Assembly (NCBI GenBank): GCA_024742605.1
Contig: JANSYC010000023.1
Span: forward strand, 1 to 57,556
DNA from: Alphaproteobacteria bacterium
Lineage (GTDB): Bacteria; Pseudomonadota; Alphaproteobacteria; Thalassobaculales; Thalassobaculaceae
DNA length: 57,556 nucleotides
Direction of reading: 5' to 3'
Below, one piece after another: positions 22,767 through 31,739 of the stretch. The notes under the pieces were generated by a model. It was not told the DNA's origin, made no database searches, and worked only from the letters and a program-made list of their open reading frames with translations. The translations under genes and the position numbers were made by a program. How positions within the stretch are numbered: the stretch's first letter is position 1; every line of letters begins with the position of its first letter.

Positions 22767-22780
22767 CACCCCATCCGCCA
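22767..22780. repeat. attR
   Basis: Exact 14-bp copy of the tRNA-Ser 3' end. The bases before it do not continue the tRNA T-arm, so the shared core is 14 bp. It lies 163 bp before the start of the integrase gene and defines the right border of the island. Confidence 0.85.
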
Positions 22781-22849
22781 ATATCACGTGCCGCAGGCTG
22801 GCGAACCGTGTCACTTGCGTCGGACTTTAAGCCCAAGGACCCTATAGCG

Positions 22850-23623
22850 ATGCAGATTGCGCACGGCCGTTACGGGCAGTTCATTGTGCCGGATCAGGAT
22901 CTGTACGTGGGCCGGTCGCTGCTGTCGCTGGGGGAGTATTCGGAAGGTGAGGTTGATCTCTTCAGAGCACTGATCAAACCGCAGCATCGGGTCATCGAGA
23001 TCGGGTCCAACCTCGGGGCCCATACCATCCCTCTGGCACGGATGGCACAGCAGGTCTACGCCTATGAACCCCAGCGTTTGATATTTCAGGCCTTGTGCGG
23101 CTCAGTGTCGTTGAACGGGTTGGCGAATGTTCACGTGCAGCATCTGGCGATCGGGGCGCGGGCCGGCGTCACGGAGGTGCCCCTGCTGAATATGGACAGG
23201 TCACAGAACTTCGGGGCATTGCCCGCATTCGGTCACGCCGCCGGCGAGGAAGTGTCCGTCGTGACGTTGGACAGTCTTCCTTCGGCCAGTTTCGTGAAAG
23301 TCGATGTCGAAGGGGCCGAATGCGACGTCATTATGGGCGGCACCCGCTATCTCCAGGAGCACCGTCCGGCTCTGTACATCGAGAATGATAGGGCCGAGCA
23401 CTCACCGCGCCTGATCGAACTGATCACCGAACTCGGGTATGATCTCTGGTGGCATACCCCGCCCTTCTTTCGAGCGGACAATCACAACCGCGCGCCCGAT
23501 CCCTGGCAGCGGCCGTTTCGCAGCTTCAACATGCTCGGACTTCCGAAGGAAGTACGATCGAACGTGGATCTCAGACCGGTGAAACCGGGAGAGACGCATC
23601 TGGACCTGACGCAGGGGTCCTGA
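22850..23623 (+). CDS. FkbM family methyltransferase
   Basis: SAM-dependent methyltransferase, 257 residues from the ATG at 22850. Motif I is VIEIGSNLGAHTIPLA (residues about 46-61), followed by YAYEPQRLIF and the FkbM hallmark SFVKVDVEGAECDVIMG. FkbM enzymes O-methylate sugars and polyketides, and many are linked to surface polysaccharides; the target here is unknown. The frame is open leftward past attR, so this is where chromosome sequence resumes. Convergent with ldtR, 7 bp between. Confidence 0.88.
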   Translation: MQIAHGRYGQFIVPDQDLYVGRSLLSLGEYSEGEVDLFRALIKPQHRVIEIGSNLGAHTIPLARMAQQVYAYEPQRLIFQALCGSVSLNGLANVHVQHLAIGARAGVTEVPLLNMDRSQNFGALPAFGHAAGEEVSVVTLDSLPSASFVKVDVEGAECDVIMGGTRYLQEHRPALYIENDRAEHSPRLIELITELGYDLWWHTPPFFRADNHNRAPDPWQRPFRSFNMLGLPKEVRSNVDLRPVKPGETHLDLTQGS

Positions 23624-23630
23624 TCCCGCC

Positions 23631-24218
23631 TCACCCGAAATTGATGAACTCGGCCCATACCCGGTCAAGTTTCCGGAGCGTGCGGGTGGACTGGTCGAGC
23701 TGGTCGAGAAGTTCGGGTTCCGTCGCGGCCATGTCGACAAGGCGGATGTCGAGTTCCTTCAAACGTTCGACCACCTTCCGCCCGTCCGGACCGAGGCGGA
23801 GCCGCACCGATCGTCGATCATGCTGGTTACGGGCCTGTTCCAGATAGCTGTAGTCGACCAACTTCTTGATATTGTAGGAGGCGGAGCTGGCTAGGTAGTA
23901 CCCCCGCTGGACCAGGTCCCGGATCGGGACCTCGCCGTCGCCGACATTCAGCAGAATCAGCGCCTGACTGGCGTTGATGTCATTGACGCCGATGCTCTCA
24001 AGACCCAGACGCACCACATCGAGGTAGCGCCTGTGGAGCCGTTCCAGCATCGCGGTCAATTCGCCATAGTACTTCGTGTGGTTCAGAGCGTCGTCTGCAT
24101 CCGAGCTCCCCGTCGGAAGAGCGGACTCAGTGGAAGCCTCGCCCAGATCATCGTCCGGTGCGTCGGTCACCGGCACGCTCAACCGCAAGGTCTGTCGCAT
24201 GGTTTCGTTCGCCACCAT
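23631..24218 (-). CDS. ldtR: MarR-type winged-helix regulator, LdtR-like
   Basis: 195 residues. The MarR fold starts near residue 50: LHRRYLDVVRLGLESIGVND, then the recognition region EVPIRDLVQRGYYLASSASYN and the wing ARNQHDRRSVRLRLGPDG. This fits the alphaproteobacterial LdtR group, reported to control L,D-transpeptidase and stress genes. The 45-residue acidic N-terminal tail is not part of the domain. The gene symbol rests on pattern recognition. Divergent from the TPR lipoprotein gene. Confidence 0.75.
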   Translation of the reverse strand: MVANETMRQTLRLSVPVTDAPDDDLGEASTESALPTGSSDADDALNHTKYYGELTAMLERLHRRYLDVVRLGLESIGVNDINASQALILLNVGDGEVPIRDLVQRGYYLASSASYNIKKLVDYSYLEQARNQHDRRSVRLRLGPDGRKVVERLKELDIRLVDMAATEPELLDQLDQSTRTLRKLDRVWAEFINFG

Positions 24219-24394
24219 TTCAACCGCCGAATCGGATTATATCTTATCGAATGGAAATCATAATGCTATAGTTAGTTTACGAAATGTCATTCAAAAGTGA
24301 ATTGACATACTGTTCAGAGGTTTTCTCCGACCAAAAGGGTCGACTCGGAGGCTCGGTCCTTTCCGATCATCCGAGGCAGTAAGGAGTACGGATC

Positions 24395-25231
24395 ATGCGG
24401 TTCAGATCCCTGGCTTTTTCGGCGTTTGCGGCGCTGGCGCTCTCTGCCTGTTCTTTCAACGACACCGGTCTGTTCATAGGGGACGCGAAGAATCCGCCGA
24501 ATTCCGGCGCGCTCATGCGGATGGCCAAGCAGGCAGAGGCGTCCGGACGCGATGAAAATGCGGCCGCACTCTATCGCCAAGCCCATGAGTTACACCCCTT
24601 CGACAGCGGCCCGCTGACCGGGTGGGGCTTTCTCGCCAACCGGGTCGGGGCCCATGATCAGGCGGTCGACATTTTCACCAAGGCGGTCTCGGTGGACGAA
24701 ACCGACGCCGACGCGCGACGGGGGTTGGCCAACGCGCTGGTCAACTTGGACCGTCCGCAGGAAGCCCTCGCCCACTACGAGGCCCTGCTGGATCTGGACC
24801 CGGAGGACTTCCGGGCGTGGAACGGGAAAGGCGTGGTTCTGGATCTCCTGGGTGAACATCTCGCGGCGCAGGAAGCCTATCGGGAAGGTTTGGCTGCGGC
24901 TCCGGACAGTCCCTCCCTGGCCAACAATCTCGGCCTGTCTCTTGCCCTGGACGGTCAGTTCGACGAGGCGATCGAGACCCTGAACAGGATAGCATCAGGC
25001 GATGTGGATTCCATCACTGCCCGGCAGAATCTGGCCTTGGCCTACGGGCTTGCGGGCCGGGACGACGATGCGGCCCGGGTAGCATCGCGGGATCTCGCGC
25101 CACGTCATGTCTCGGGCAACCTTGAGTACTATCGGGCGGCCCGTGCAAGCCGACGATCGTCGCCCGGCGCCGAGCATTTGGAGATGGAAACCATGGGGCC
25201 GGCCACCGTGCCGCGGGTGACGATCGAGTAG
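24395..25231 (+). CDS. TPR-repeat lipoprotein, TadD-like
   Basis: 278 residues. Signal peptide with lipobox LSAC (Cys at 19), then at least four TPR helices from about 45 to 220 (for example NAAALYRQAHELHPFDSG, ALAHYEALLDLDPEDFRAW and AQEAYREGLAAAPDSPS). TadD lipoproteins are pilotins or assembly factors of the tad secretion system. The tad operon starts just beyond the convergent marC, supporting this assignment, although the gene is outside the operon. Confidence 0.8.
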   Translation: MRFRSLAFSAFAALALSACSFNDTGLFIGDAKNPPNSGALMRMAKQAEASGRDENAAALYRQAHELHPFDSGPLTGWGFLANRVGAHDQAVDIFTKAVSVDETDADARRGLANALVNLDRPQEALAHYEALLDLDPEDFRAWNGKGVVLDLLGEHLAAQEAYREGLAAAPDSPSLANNLGLSLALDGQFDEAIETLNRIASGDVDSITARQNLALAYGLAGRDDDAARVASRDLAPRHVSGNLEYYRAARASRRSSPGAEHLEMETMGPATVPRVTIE

Positions 25232-25261
25232 AGGTTTCCCTGGGAGGGGCCGACAGGCGTG

Positions 25262-25918
25262 TCAGCGTCCGCCGCCCATATCCGTGAACAGGCCGCTGAT
25301 CCGCAAGCCGGTCAGCATGAACTGGACCGCCAGACCGGCCAGCAGGACCCCCATCACGCGGGCGATCACGTCCGAGCCGGTGCGGCCCAGGACTTTCTGC
25401 ACCTGCCCTGCCATCAGCAGCAGCACCAGTTGGATCGCGAGAACCGAGAGCAAGGCGGCGATGACAATTGCCCCGAGCGTCAGGCTGCCGCCGGTATCCC
25501 CCATCAGCACGATGATGGCCCCGATCGCCCCGGGTCCCGCGATCAGCGGCATGGCGACGGGAAAGATCGACGGGTCCTCAGAGTTCCACGCCTCTTCGTT
25601 TTCTTCCCGGGTGGTCGATGTGCCGCCAGAATGGCGGGCGAACACCATGTCGATCGCAATTAGCAGCAGCAGGATGCCGCCCGCGATCTTAAGGGCCGGC
25701 AAGGTAATGCCGAGCGCATCCAGAATGTTACGGCCGAATACGGCGAAGAACCCGATGATGATCCCTCCGATGAGCACGCCTTTGACCGCGAACCGGTTCT
25801 TCTCCGCAACCGTGTTCTTGGTGGTCAGCCCGGCATAGATAACCGCCACGTCGACCGGACCGATGACCGCGAACAGGGCTGCAAATGCGACGAGGAAACC
25901 GTCGAGTTCGGGCTGCAT
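25262..25918 (-). CDS. MarC family integral membrane protein
   Basis: 218 residues with six predicted membrane segments, e.g. FLVAFAALFAVIGPVDVAV, GGIIIGFFAVFG, GGILLLLIAIDMVFA and LSVLAIQLVLLLMAG. The family motif MPLIAGPGAIGAIIVLMG is present. MarC proteins are inner-membrane proteins of unsettled function, not the multidrug efflux pumps they were once named for. GGAGG lies 9 bp before the ATG at 25918. Follows tadC after 46 bp on the same strand. Confidence 0.88.
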   Translation of the reverse strand: MQPELDGFLVAFAALFAVIGPVDVAVIYAGLTTKNTVAEKNRFAVKGVLIGGIIIGFFAVFGRNILDALGITLPALKIAGGILLLLIAIDMVFARHSGGTSTTREENEEAWNSEDPSIFPVAMPLIAGPGAIGAIIVLMGDTGGSLTLGAIVIAALLSVLAIQLVLLLMAGQVQKVLGRTGSDVIARVMGVLLAGLAVQFMLTGLRISGLFTDMGGGR

Positions 25919-25964
25919 GGGACCTCCGGAGATGTGACCGGAGCTCACGGTAGCCGACTGGCGC

Positions 25965-26918
25965 TCAGACCGCAGAGAAATTCCGGATCATCGACAGGAT
26001 CGCTGGCCCCATCAGAACCACGAACAGGGCCGGCAGGATGAACATCACCAGTGGGATGGTCATCAGAGCCGGGAGGCGACCCGCCTTCTCTTCCGCCCGC
26101 ATCATGCGCTGGGACCGAAGCTCCGACGCCAGGACCCGGAGCGCCTGCGCCAGGGGTGTGCCGAACCGTTCGGTCTGCGCGAGCGTGGTCGACAGTGCTT
26201 GGATGGCCGGCAATTCAACCCTCAGCGCCAGATTGTCGAGGGCCTGGCGCCGCTCCGACAGGTACCGCAGCTCAAGTGCCGTGGTGCGCATCTCATCGGA
26301 AAGTTCCGGCGCGCTCGCCTGCATCTCATCGGAAATCCGGTCGACCGCCGCATCGAGGCTGGACCCGGCCTCCACGCAGATCACCATCAGATCGAAGCAG
26401 TCGGGTAACGAGAGTTCGATCGCCTTGCGTCGCTTCGAGGCCGCGTTCCGGACCACGATATCCGGGAGAAAGCTGACAAACAGAACGGCCCCGATCACGA
26501 TCAAGAGCTTGACCATGGTCGGCATGGTTCCGATTTCCGCCACGAAGAACAGGACCGCCAGAAGCAACCCGATCCCGGCCGGCAGTGTCAGTTTCGCGAA
26601 CAGATAGACCGCGATCGCGTCCCGGGTGCGCCAGCCGGCTTGAGACATGGCCTGGACCACCTGCCCCATCTGCTTGGTCTTGATCAGATCGAACGAGCCG
26701 AGCACGCGACGGAGGGTTGCGGCGAAGCGTCGGCCCAAAGACTGGTTGATCTGAGCGGGTCCCAGATTGCGTCGACCTCCCAGAGCGGCGGCCCGCAGCC
26801 GGGCCTTCGGTGTTTCCGGAGGGGTCAGGAGGAGGTCGATCGCCAGAACCCCCGCGAATGCCAGAAGCGACGCTGCGATCAGGAACAGGCTGCCGGGATC
26901 GGCCAGAAACGGACTCAT
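25965..26918 (-). CDS. tadC: Type II/IVc secretion F-family protein TadC
   Basis: 317 residues. Inner-membrane platform protein of the tad pilus: hydrophobic helices near the N-terminus and around 105-150, a T2SSF domain from about 155 (PDCFDLMVICVEAGSSLDAA, then QALSTTLAQTERFGTPLAQAL), and a C-terminal pair of membrane segments (IPLVMFILPALFVVLMGPAI). Partner of TadB, 9 bp upstream in the same operon. Confidence 0.93.
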   Translation of the reverse strand: MSPFLADPGSLFLIAASLLAFAGVLAIDLLLTPPETPKARLRAAALGGRRNLGPAQINQSLGRRFAATLRRVLGSFDLIKTKQMGQVVQAMSQAGWRTRDAIAVYLFAKLTLPAGIGLLLAVLFFVAEIGTMPTMVKLLIVIGAVLFVSFLPDIVVRNAASKRRKAIELSLPDCFDLMVICVEAGSSLDAAVDRISDEMQASAPELSDEMRTTALELRYLSERRQALDNLALRVELPAIQALSTTLAQTERFGTPLAQALRVLASELRSQRMMRAEEKAGRLPALMTIPLVMFILPALFVVLMGPAILSMIRNFSAV

Positions 26919-26927
26919 GACACCCTC

Positions 26928-27923
26928 CTAGATCTTGAACCGGGTCATTTTGGTCATGACGAGGACGCCGAGCATCTGGCTTGCGATTCCGCAGAACAGC
27001 AGCATCCGGCCGGTCGGGTCGTACAGCAGCCCTCCCAGATAATCGGGGTTCATGAAGAACATGATCACCATGACGATGAAGGGCAGCGAGCCGAGGATCC
27101 AGGCGCTTGCTCGCGCCTCGCTCGACATGGCACGGACCTTCAGTTTCATGTGCTGGCGTTGACGCAGAAGGTCCGCCAGGTTCTGCAGGGTTTCGGCGAT
27201 ATTGCCGCCGGTCTCGTGCTGCACCGACAGGCTCACCGCAAAGAACCGCATGTCGGGCAAACCGATCCGTTCGGCCGCGTCCCCGAGGGCCTCTTCCAGA
27301 CTCTGTCCCAGTCGCAGACGCTCCACCACCACCCGGAACTCTCCGCCGATCGGATCAGGCAGTTCGTCGGCGATCAGGCCGATGGCTTCCGCCACCGGAT
27401 AGCCGGAGCGCACCCCGCGAATGATCAGATCGATGGCCTGTGGAAACTGCCGCATGAAGCGCGTCTCCCGGCGACCAGTCAGAATCCCAAGCGCCAAGCG
27501 CGGAACAAACACGGCGGCGGCCAGACCGGCGCCCACCGCTACCGGCAGCATCAGAAGAATGCTGTAGGTGAGCAGTCCGGCCAGGCTTCCGATGGCAAGG
27601 CTCATCAAAACATACGCAAGCGGCGCAACTGCGGAGAGGCCGGCGCGATTCAGACGTTTCTGAACATCGCCGGTCAGCCGACCGCCCTTTTGCTTGCGGC
27701 GCTTGCGGGTGCGGAAGATCTCCTCTTGCGGATGCCGCCCGGCCCCCGCACTACCGCGCAGCCGCCGCAACCGACGACGGAACGCCTCCCTGTGGTCCGC
27801 CCCGATGCCGGTCACCAGTGCGGCCAAAGCACAAAAGAACAGCGCCGCCCCCAGAAACACCAGGATCGTCAGCGTCAGATGCGGGGTGCCGCTTGCCAGG
27901 GTTTCGGGTGTCATCCATTGCAT
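26928..27923 (-). CDS. tadB: Type II/IVc secretion F-family protein TadB
   Basis: 331 residues, paralogous to TadC. N-terminal membrane segment (LTLTILVFLGAALFFCALAA), Arg-rich cytoplasmic linker, two central membrane helices, T2SSF domain (FPQAIDLIIRGVRSGYPVAE, SVQHETGGNIAETLQNLADL) and C-terminal helices. It forms the inner-membrane platform on which the ATPase CpaF works. Its start overlaps the cpaF stop by 13 bp; an ATG at residue 4 is equally possible. Confidence 0.93.
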   Translation of the reverse strand: MQWMTPETLASGTPHLTLTILVFLGAALFFCALAALVTGIGADHREAFRRRLRRLRGSAGAGRHPQEEIFRTRKRRKQKGGRLTGDVQKRLNRAGLSAVAPLAYVLMSLAIGSLAGLLTYSILLMLPVAVGAGLAAAVFVPRLALGILTGRRETRFMRQFPQAIDLIIRGVRSGYPVAEAIGLIADELPDPIGGEFRVVVERLRLGQSLEEALGDAAERIGLPDMRFFAVSLSVQHETGGNIAETLQNLADLLRQRQHMKLKVRAMSSEARASAWILGSLPFIVMVIMFFMNPDYLGGLLYDPTGRMLLFCGIASQMLGVLVMTKMTRFKI

Positions 27924-29704
27924 CCCATGGCATCAATCAGCCGCTTGTCCAAACCGAAATACGCCGCCTTCGCCAGGAAATGCGGCCGCATGCGGCTCGA
28001 CACGAAACGCCCCATCAGGTTGCCGTCATTGTCCTCGCCGTCGAACTCGTACTTGAACAGATCCTGGGTGGTGATCACGTCGCCTTCCCGGCCGACCAGC
28101 TCGACCACCTGGGTGATCCGGCGCTTGCCGTCACGCATCCGGCTGATCTGCACGATCATATCGACCGCGTCGGAGATCTGCGTTCGGATCGCGGACGCCG
28201 GCAAATTGAAACCGGCCATGGTGGTCATGTTCTCGAGCCGTGTCAGGGTCTCGCGCGGATTGTTGGCGTGCAGCGTACAGAGCGAACCATCATGGCCGGT
28301 GTTCATCGCCTGCAGCACGTCCATCGCCTCGGCGCCGCGCACCTCACCCAGGATTATGCGATCCGGCCGCATGCGCAGCGCATTCTTCAGTAGATCCCGC
28401 ATGGTGATCTCGCCCAAACCCTCCAGATTTGCCGGACGGGTTTCCAGCCGCACCACATGGGGCTGCTGCAGTTTCAACTCCGCCGCATCCTCGATTGTGA
28501 CGATCCGCTCTCCGGGGTCGATCATCTGGCTCAGGGCATTCAGCAGCGTCGTCTTGCCGGAACCGGTTCCACCGGAGATCAGGATGTTCAACCGGGAGCG
28601 CGCCGCGATCTTCAGAACCGTCCCCATCTCCGGCGACATGTTCAGCTGCCTGACCATCTGGTCGATGTTCAGCTTGTACTTGGCGAATTTCCGGATCGAG
28701 ATCGATACCCCGTCTATGGCCAATGGCGGCATGATGACATTCACCCGGCTGCCATCCTCGAGCCGGGCATCCACAAGTGGACTCGACTCGTCGACCCGGC
28801 GCCCGACCCGCGTCACGATCCGGGTCGCCACGTTCATCGCATGCTGCTGGTCGCGGAAGGCCACATCGGTCATCTGCAGCTTGCCGTGCTTTTCCACGTA
28901 GATCTGGTGAGGGCCGTTGACCATGATGTCCGTCACCTGATCATCAGCCAGCAGAGCTTCAAGCGGGCCCAGCCCTGTCATGTCGTCCACCAGGGTCCGA
29001 ACCAGTTCCCGTTGTTCGACGGCGTTCAATTGGACCTTCTGTTCCACAACGATCTCGCCGACCAGAACGGTTATCCGTTTGGCGAGTTCGTCGCGCGGGG
29101 TTTCGCGGACGCTTCCGATATCGATCCGGTCCATCAGGACGGGCGCCACCACCTTGCGCGCCTGCTCGACCCGATCGCGGGCGGCCTTGCGGGTCCCAAC
29201 GTCTCCGCCGGTTGCGGATTCGGATCCCGTCTCGGCAAAAGGATCCGGCTCACCCTCGTTGACCAATGCCGATGGTGCGGGGGCGGGCACTGAAGGCCGT
29301 CGCACAGGGTCTGGTTCGGACGCCTGTTCGGGGAGTGCGGACGGGCTTTCCGGGACTTCCAGGGACGCCACCATGCGCAGCATAACGTCACGCTGCACCG
29401 CGAGCGGCATGGTGACGTTTTCGATCTCCATGGCGCGCGTAAACAGGCGGTCCACCCATTCAACCAGCTCGCGTCGGTCCATGTCGGCACGATCCTGAGG
29501 CCGAACCTCTGCGGCAAAGCCGTCCAACACCAGACGGTGCAACCGGGCGGCTTCGACATCCGTGGGCGGGGCGAGCAGGCGCGGTCCCTGGGTGGCCGAC
29601 GCGGGAGTGCGCTCCGCCATGCCAAACCCATCGGTCTGTGCCGCCAACACACGGCGGCCCCGATGAATCAGGTCGGACTGGTGAGCGCTGCGGCGGCGGA
29701 GCAT
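27911..29704 (-). CDS. cpaF: Tad pilus assembly ATPase CpaF/TadA
   Basis: 597 residues. Hexameric motor ATPase that drives Flp pilus assembly and retraction. Walker A GGTGSGKTTLLN lies near residue 375, the Asp box VTIEDAAELKLQQPHVVRLE follows, then Walker B RMRPDRIILGEVRG and the His box TGHDGSLCTLHANN. The N-terminal 180 residues are a long low-complexity extension. An internal ATG at residue 29 (MAERTPASAT) could be the real start. Three bases after cpaE. Confidence 0.95.
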   Translation of the reverse strand: MLRRRSAHQSDLIHRGRRVLAAQTDGFGMAERTPASATQGPRLLAPPTDVEAARLHRLVLDGFAAEVRPQDRADMDRRELVEWVDRLFTRAMEIENVTMPLAVQRDVMLRMVASLEVPESPSALPEQASEPDPVRRPSVPAPAPSALVNEGEPDPFAETGSESATGGDVGTRKAARDRVEQARKVVAPVLMDRIDIGSVRETPRDELAKRITVLVGEIVVEQKVQLNAVEQRELVRTLVDDMTGLGPLEALLADDQVTDIMVNGPHQIYVEKHGKLQMTDVAFRDQQHAMNVATRIVTRVGRRVDESSPLVDARLEDGSRVNVIMPPLAIDGVSISIRKFAKYKLNIDQMVRQLNMSPEMGTVLKIAARSRLNILISGGTGSGKTTLLNALSQMIDPGERIVTIEDAAELKLQQPHVVRLETRPANLEGLGEITMRDLLKNALRMRPDRIILGEVRGAEAMDVLQAMNTGHDGSLCTLHANNPRETLTRLENMTTMAGFNLPASAIRTQISDAVDMIVQISRMRDGKRRITQVVELVGREGDVITTQDLFKYEFDGEDNDGNLMGRFVSSRMRPHFLAKAAYFGLDKRLIDAMGCNG

Positions 29705-29707
29705 GAC

Positions 29708-30976
29708 CTACGCTCGGCCTGTGAGCCGGGCCATCAGGCCGGCCGGTCGCGGTTTCGCATCCAGAAGTTTTCCCGCCAACTGATCAATGGCCCGGCTGAG
29801 CCTCGCCTTCGGCGCCACTGCGGCCAGCGGCGATCCACCGTTGGCTGCAAGGACCACAGATTTCTCGTCCGCCGGCAGCAGCACGTCGATGGGGCGGCGC
29901 AGTTCCTGCTCGAATTCACGACGCGCCACGTCCGGCGCCCCTTTCGGAACCCGGTTGGCAAGCACCAGGGCACGGGTACCGGGCGCCCCGTCCTCGATCA
30001 GGCTCAACAGGCGCGCGGTATCGCGCAGCCCCGGAAGCGTCAGCTCCGTCACCACCAGCAGGTCGTGGCAGGCGTCTGCGACGGTCACAAGGGCCTCGGG
30101 ATCACGCCGGGGGGCGTCGACGATCAGCGCCTCGGTGCGTTCCTTAAGCGCCGTCATCAGTGCCGTGATACCCCGGGGTTCCGGACTCATCGTACGGTCC
30201 AACCCCTCCTCCGCCGCCATCACGGACAGAGTTTCCGTCATGTGGACCAGGGCCCGGTCCAGAAACAGCTCGTCGATGCGTTCCGGCTCCTCAAGCGCTT
30301 CCCGTAGACCGGGCCCCACCTGAAGATCCAGCAGCAGCGCCGAGCTCCCAAACTGCAGATCGAGATCCAAGAGCACGCTGCGTCGGCGAAAGGTCGATGA
30401 CACCGCCCAGGCGATATTGGCCGCCACAGTGGTCGCCCCGACGCCGCCCCGTGCACCGACGACGCCGATGACACGTCCCTCGGTCAGGGTCCGGTCCAGC
30501 GGCGCGCGCGCGGTCAGGCGCAGGGCGCGATCGAGATCCTCGAGCCCGACGGGTTTCACCAGGTAGTCGGACGCCCCCGCCTCGATCAGACGTCGATAGA
30601 GCGTAACGTCATTGTCGGTGCCTAAGGCGATCACCCGGGTCTCCCGGCGAAAGGCTTGCTCCAGGGTTCGGAGTTCTTCAACCGGGTCCGAGGATTCCGA
30701 CAGATCGACCACCAGGATCTCCGGCGGCGGGGCCACCCAAAGCGTGCGTGCGGCCGAGGTGATGCCGCCTTTGTGGACGCTGCGCGCCGGCCAGCCGCGC
30801 GCTTCGGCGAAGGTCGCAAGGACCGTGCGGGTCTCCGGATCGGTGATATAGGCGGCGAACGGCTCACGCCCCGACAGGCTCGCATGTCCCTGTCCGGCGC
30901 GCGGTCCGCTCTCGGCGCGGCGGTGCGCCCCCGAGGCGATCTTGATGGTCTCTGCAGTCATGGTTTGGACGGTCAT
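29708..30976 (-). CDS. cpaE: Tad pilus localisation ATPase CpaE/TadZ
   Basis: 422 residues. A receiver-like domain (about 40-155, with LVVDLSESSDP and ASDYLVKPVGLEDLD) precedes a MinD/ParA-type ATPase with deviant Walker A GARGGVGATTVAANIA near 172. TadZ proteins position the pilus apparatus at the pole. A phospho-acceptor Asp analogous to response regulators may be lost or atypical. Overlaps cpaD by four bases (ATGA). Confidence 0.92.
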   Translation of the reverse strand: MTVQTMTAETIKIASGAHRRAESGPRAGQGHASLSGREPFAAYITDPETRTVLATFAEARGWPARSVHKGGITSAARTLWVAPPPEILVVDLSESSDPVEELRTLEQAFRRETRVIALGTDNDVTLYRRLIEAGASDYLVKPVGLEDLDRALRLTARAPLDRTLTEGRVIGVVGARGGVGATTVAANIAWAVSSTFRRRSVLLDLDLQFGSSALLLDLQVGPGLREALEEPERIDELFLDRALVHMTETLSVMAAEEGLDRTMSPEPRGITALMTALKERTEALIVDAPRRDPEALVTVADACHDLLVVTELTLPGLRDTARLLSLIEDGAPGTRALVLANRVPKGAPDVARREFEQELRRPIDVLLPADEKSVVLAANGGSPLAAVAPKARLSRAIDQLAGKLLDAKPRPAGLMARLTGRA

Positions 30977-31728
30977 GGCAGCGTCCCCGAACCCGAGGCG
31001 GAGGGAACATTTCCTGCAGCGGTACCGGACGGCTCAGCCGCACCAGCGGCCGGCGCCACCACCGCACCGACGGCCCCGGACCCGCTATAGGTTTTTATCG
31101 CGGCAACATCCTTTTGAGCGGATATCACGCCCGCTTCACCCGAGAGACGGGAACCACCTCCCCGACCCGTCACGAGATCATACGGATCGTCGATCATGAC
31201 CGCGAGATTGGCCTTGTCGCTACAGCCATGGTTCGAGGATGCAAGGTTTTTTGAGCCCGCAGCAGACGGATGCGTCCAATCCGGACAGTTCGGTCCCTGG
31301 GCGATGAAGCGGCCGACCGTGACCCGCACGCTATCGACCCCAAGGGGATTCACAACCGCCCGGCGGATCGGCGGAATGACCTTCGGATTGTAACCGAGCG
31401 ACCTCAGATGATCGGCCACCGCCCGCACCCGTTCCGCCTCGAAACCGAGCGGGTCCTGGGCGCCGGAGCCCGCCACCTGCAGCCGGTCCGTCTCCTTCAC
31501 GTCGCGTTCGACCAGAAAGCGCGTCAAGCGACTGAGATCTCCCTCGATCGGCTCGATTGCACGGTCGAGAAACCGCACATAAGCACGATCGACCTGCCAT
31601 TCGGTCTTGATGTCCCGCTTCTGCTCGACAATCCGCCAATCGTCGGTCGGCAGCGTGCAGGCGCCGAGAAAGCCAAATCCGAGGCCAGCGGCCAGGAAAA
31701 CGCAAACGGGGTTCAGGATCGTCGTCAT
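30973..31728 (-). CDS. cpaD: Tad pilus lipoprotein CpaD
   Basis: 251 residues from the ATG at 31728, which has AAGGA 8 bp upstream; a GTG at 31743 overlapping the cpaC stop is an alternative. Lipobox LGAC (FGFLGACTLP). The CpaD family core includes ETDRLQVAGSG, RAVADHLRSLGYNPKV, VRVTVGRFIAQGPNCPDWT and NHGCSDKANLAVMIDDPYDL. Outer-membrane lipoprotein that helps the CpaC secretin. The Ala/Gly-rich tail after residue 205 is low complexity. Confidence 0.9.
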   Translation of the reverse strand: MTTILNPVCVFLAAGLGFGFLGACTLPTDDWRIVEQKRDIKTEWQVDRAYVRFLDRAIEPIEGDLSRLTRFLVERDVKETDRLQVAGSGAQDPLGFEAERVRAVADHLRSLGYNPKVIPPIRRAVVNPLGVDSVRVTVGRFIAQGPNCPDWTHPSAAGSKNLASSNHGCSDKANLAVMIDDPYDLVTGRGGGSRLSGEAGVISAQKDVAAIKTYSGSGAVGAVVAPAAGAAEPSGTAAGNVPSASGSGTLP

Positions 31729-31739
31729 TGCTGTTTCCT

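Larger units (their letters stand above)
17857..22780. mobile_element. Integrated island at the 3' end of tRNA-Ser, about 4.9 kb
   Basis: Bounded by 14-bp direct repeats, one being the 3' end of tRNA-Ser (17857-17870) and the other at 22767-22780. A P4-type tyrosine integrase lies next to the right repeat. All recognised genes read leftward: integrase, a hypothetical, an AlpA-like regulator, a 58-residue protein, a wHTH protein, a Rep-like wHTH protein, two phage-type small proteins and a lipoprotein cargo gene. No capsid, portal or tail genes are present, so it resembles a mini-island or satellite, not a prophage. Confidence 0.85.

Noticed and set aside
22767-22780. A tRNA 3'-end-like sequence reading CACCCCATCCGCCA
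   Set aside because: It does not extend into a T-arm, so it is not a tRNA. It is the att repeat of the island.
22715-22849. N-terminal extension of the FkbM methyltransferase to 22715
   Set aside because: It crosses the island border (attR) and lacks family similarity. The ATG at 22850 is the likely start.
26640-28901. A 753-residue plus-strand open frame opposite cpaF, tadB and tadC
   Set aside because: Antisense of well-conserved pilus genes; no recognisable domain.
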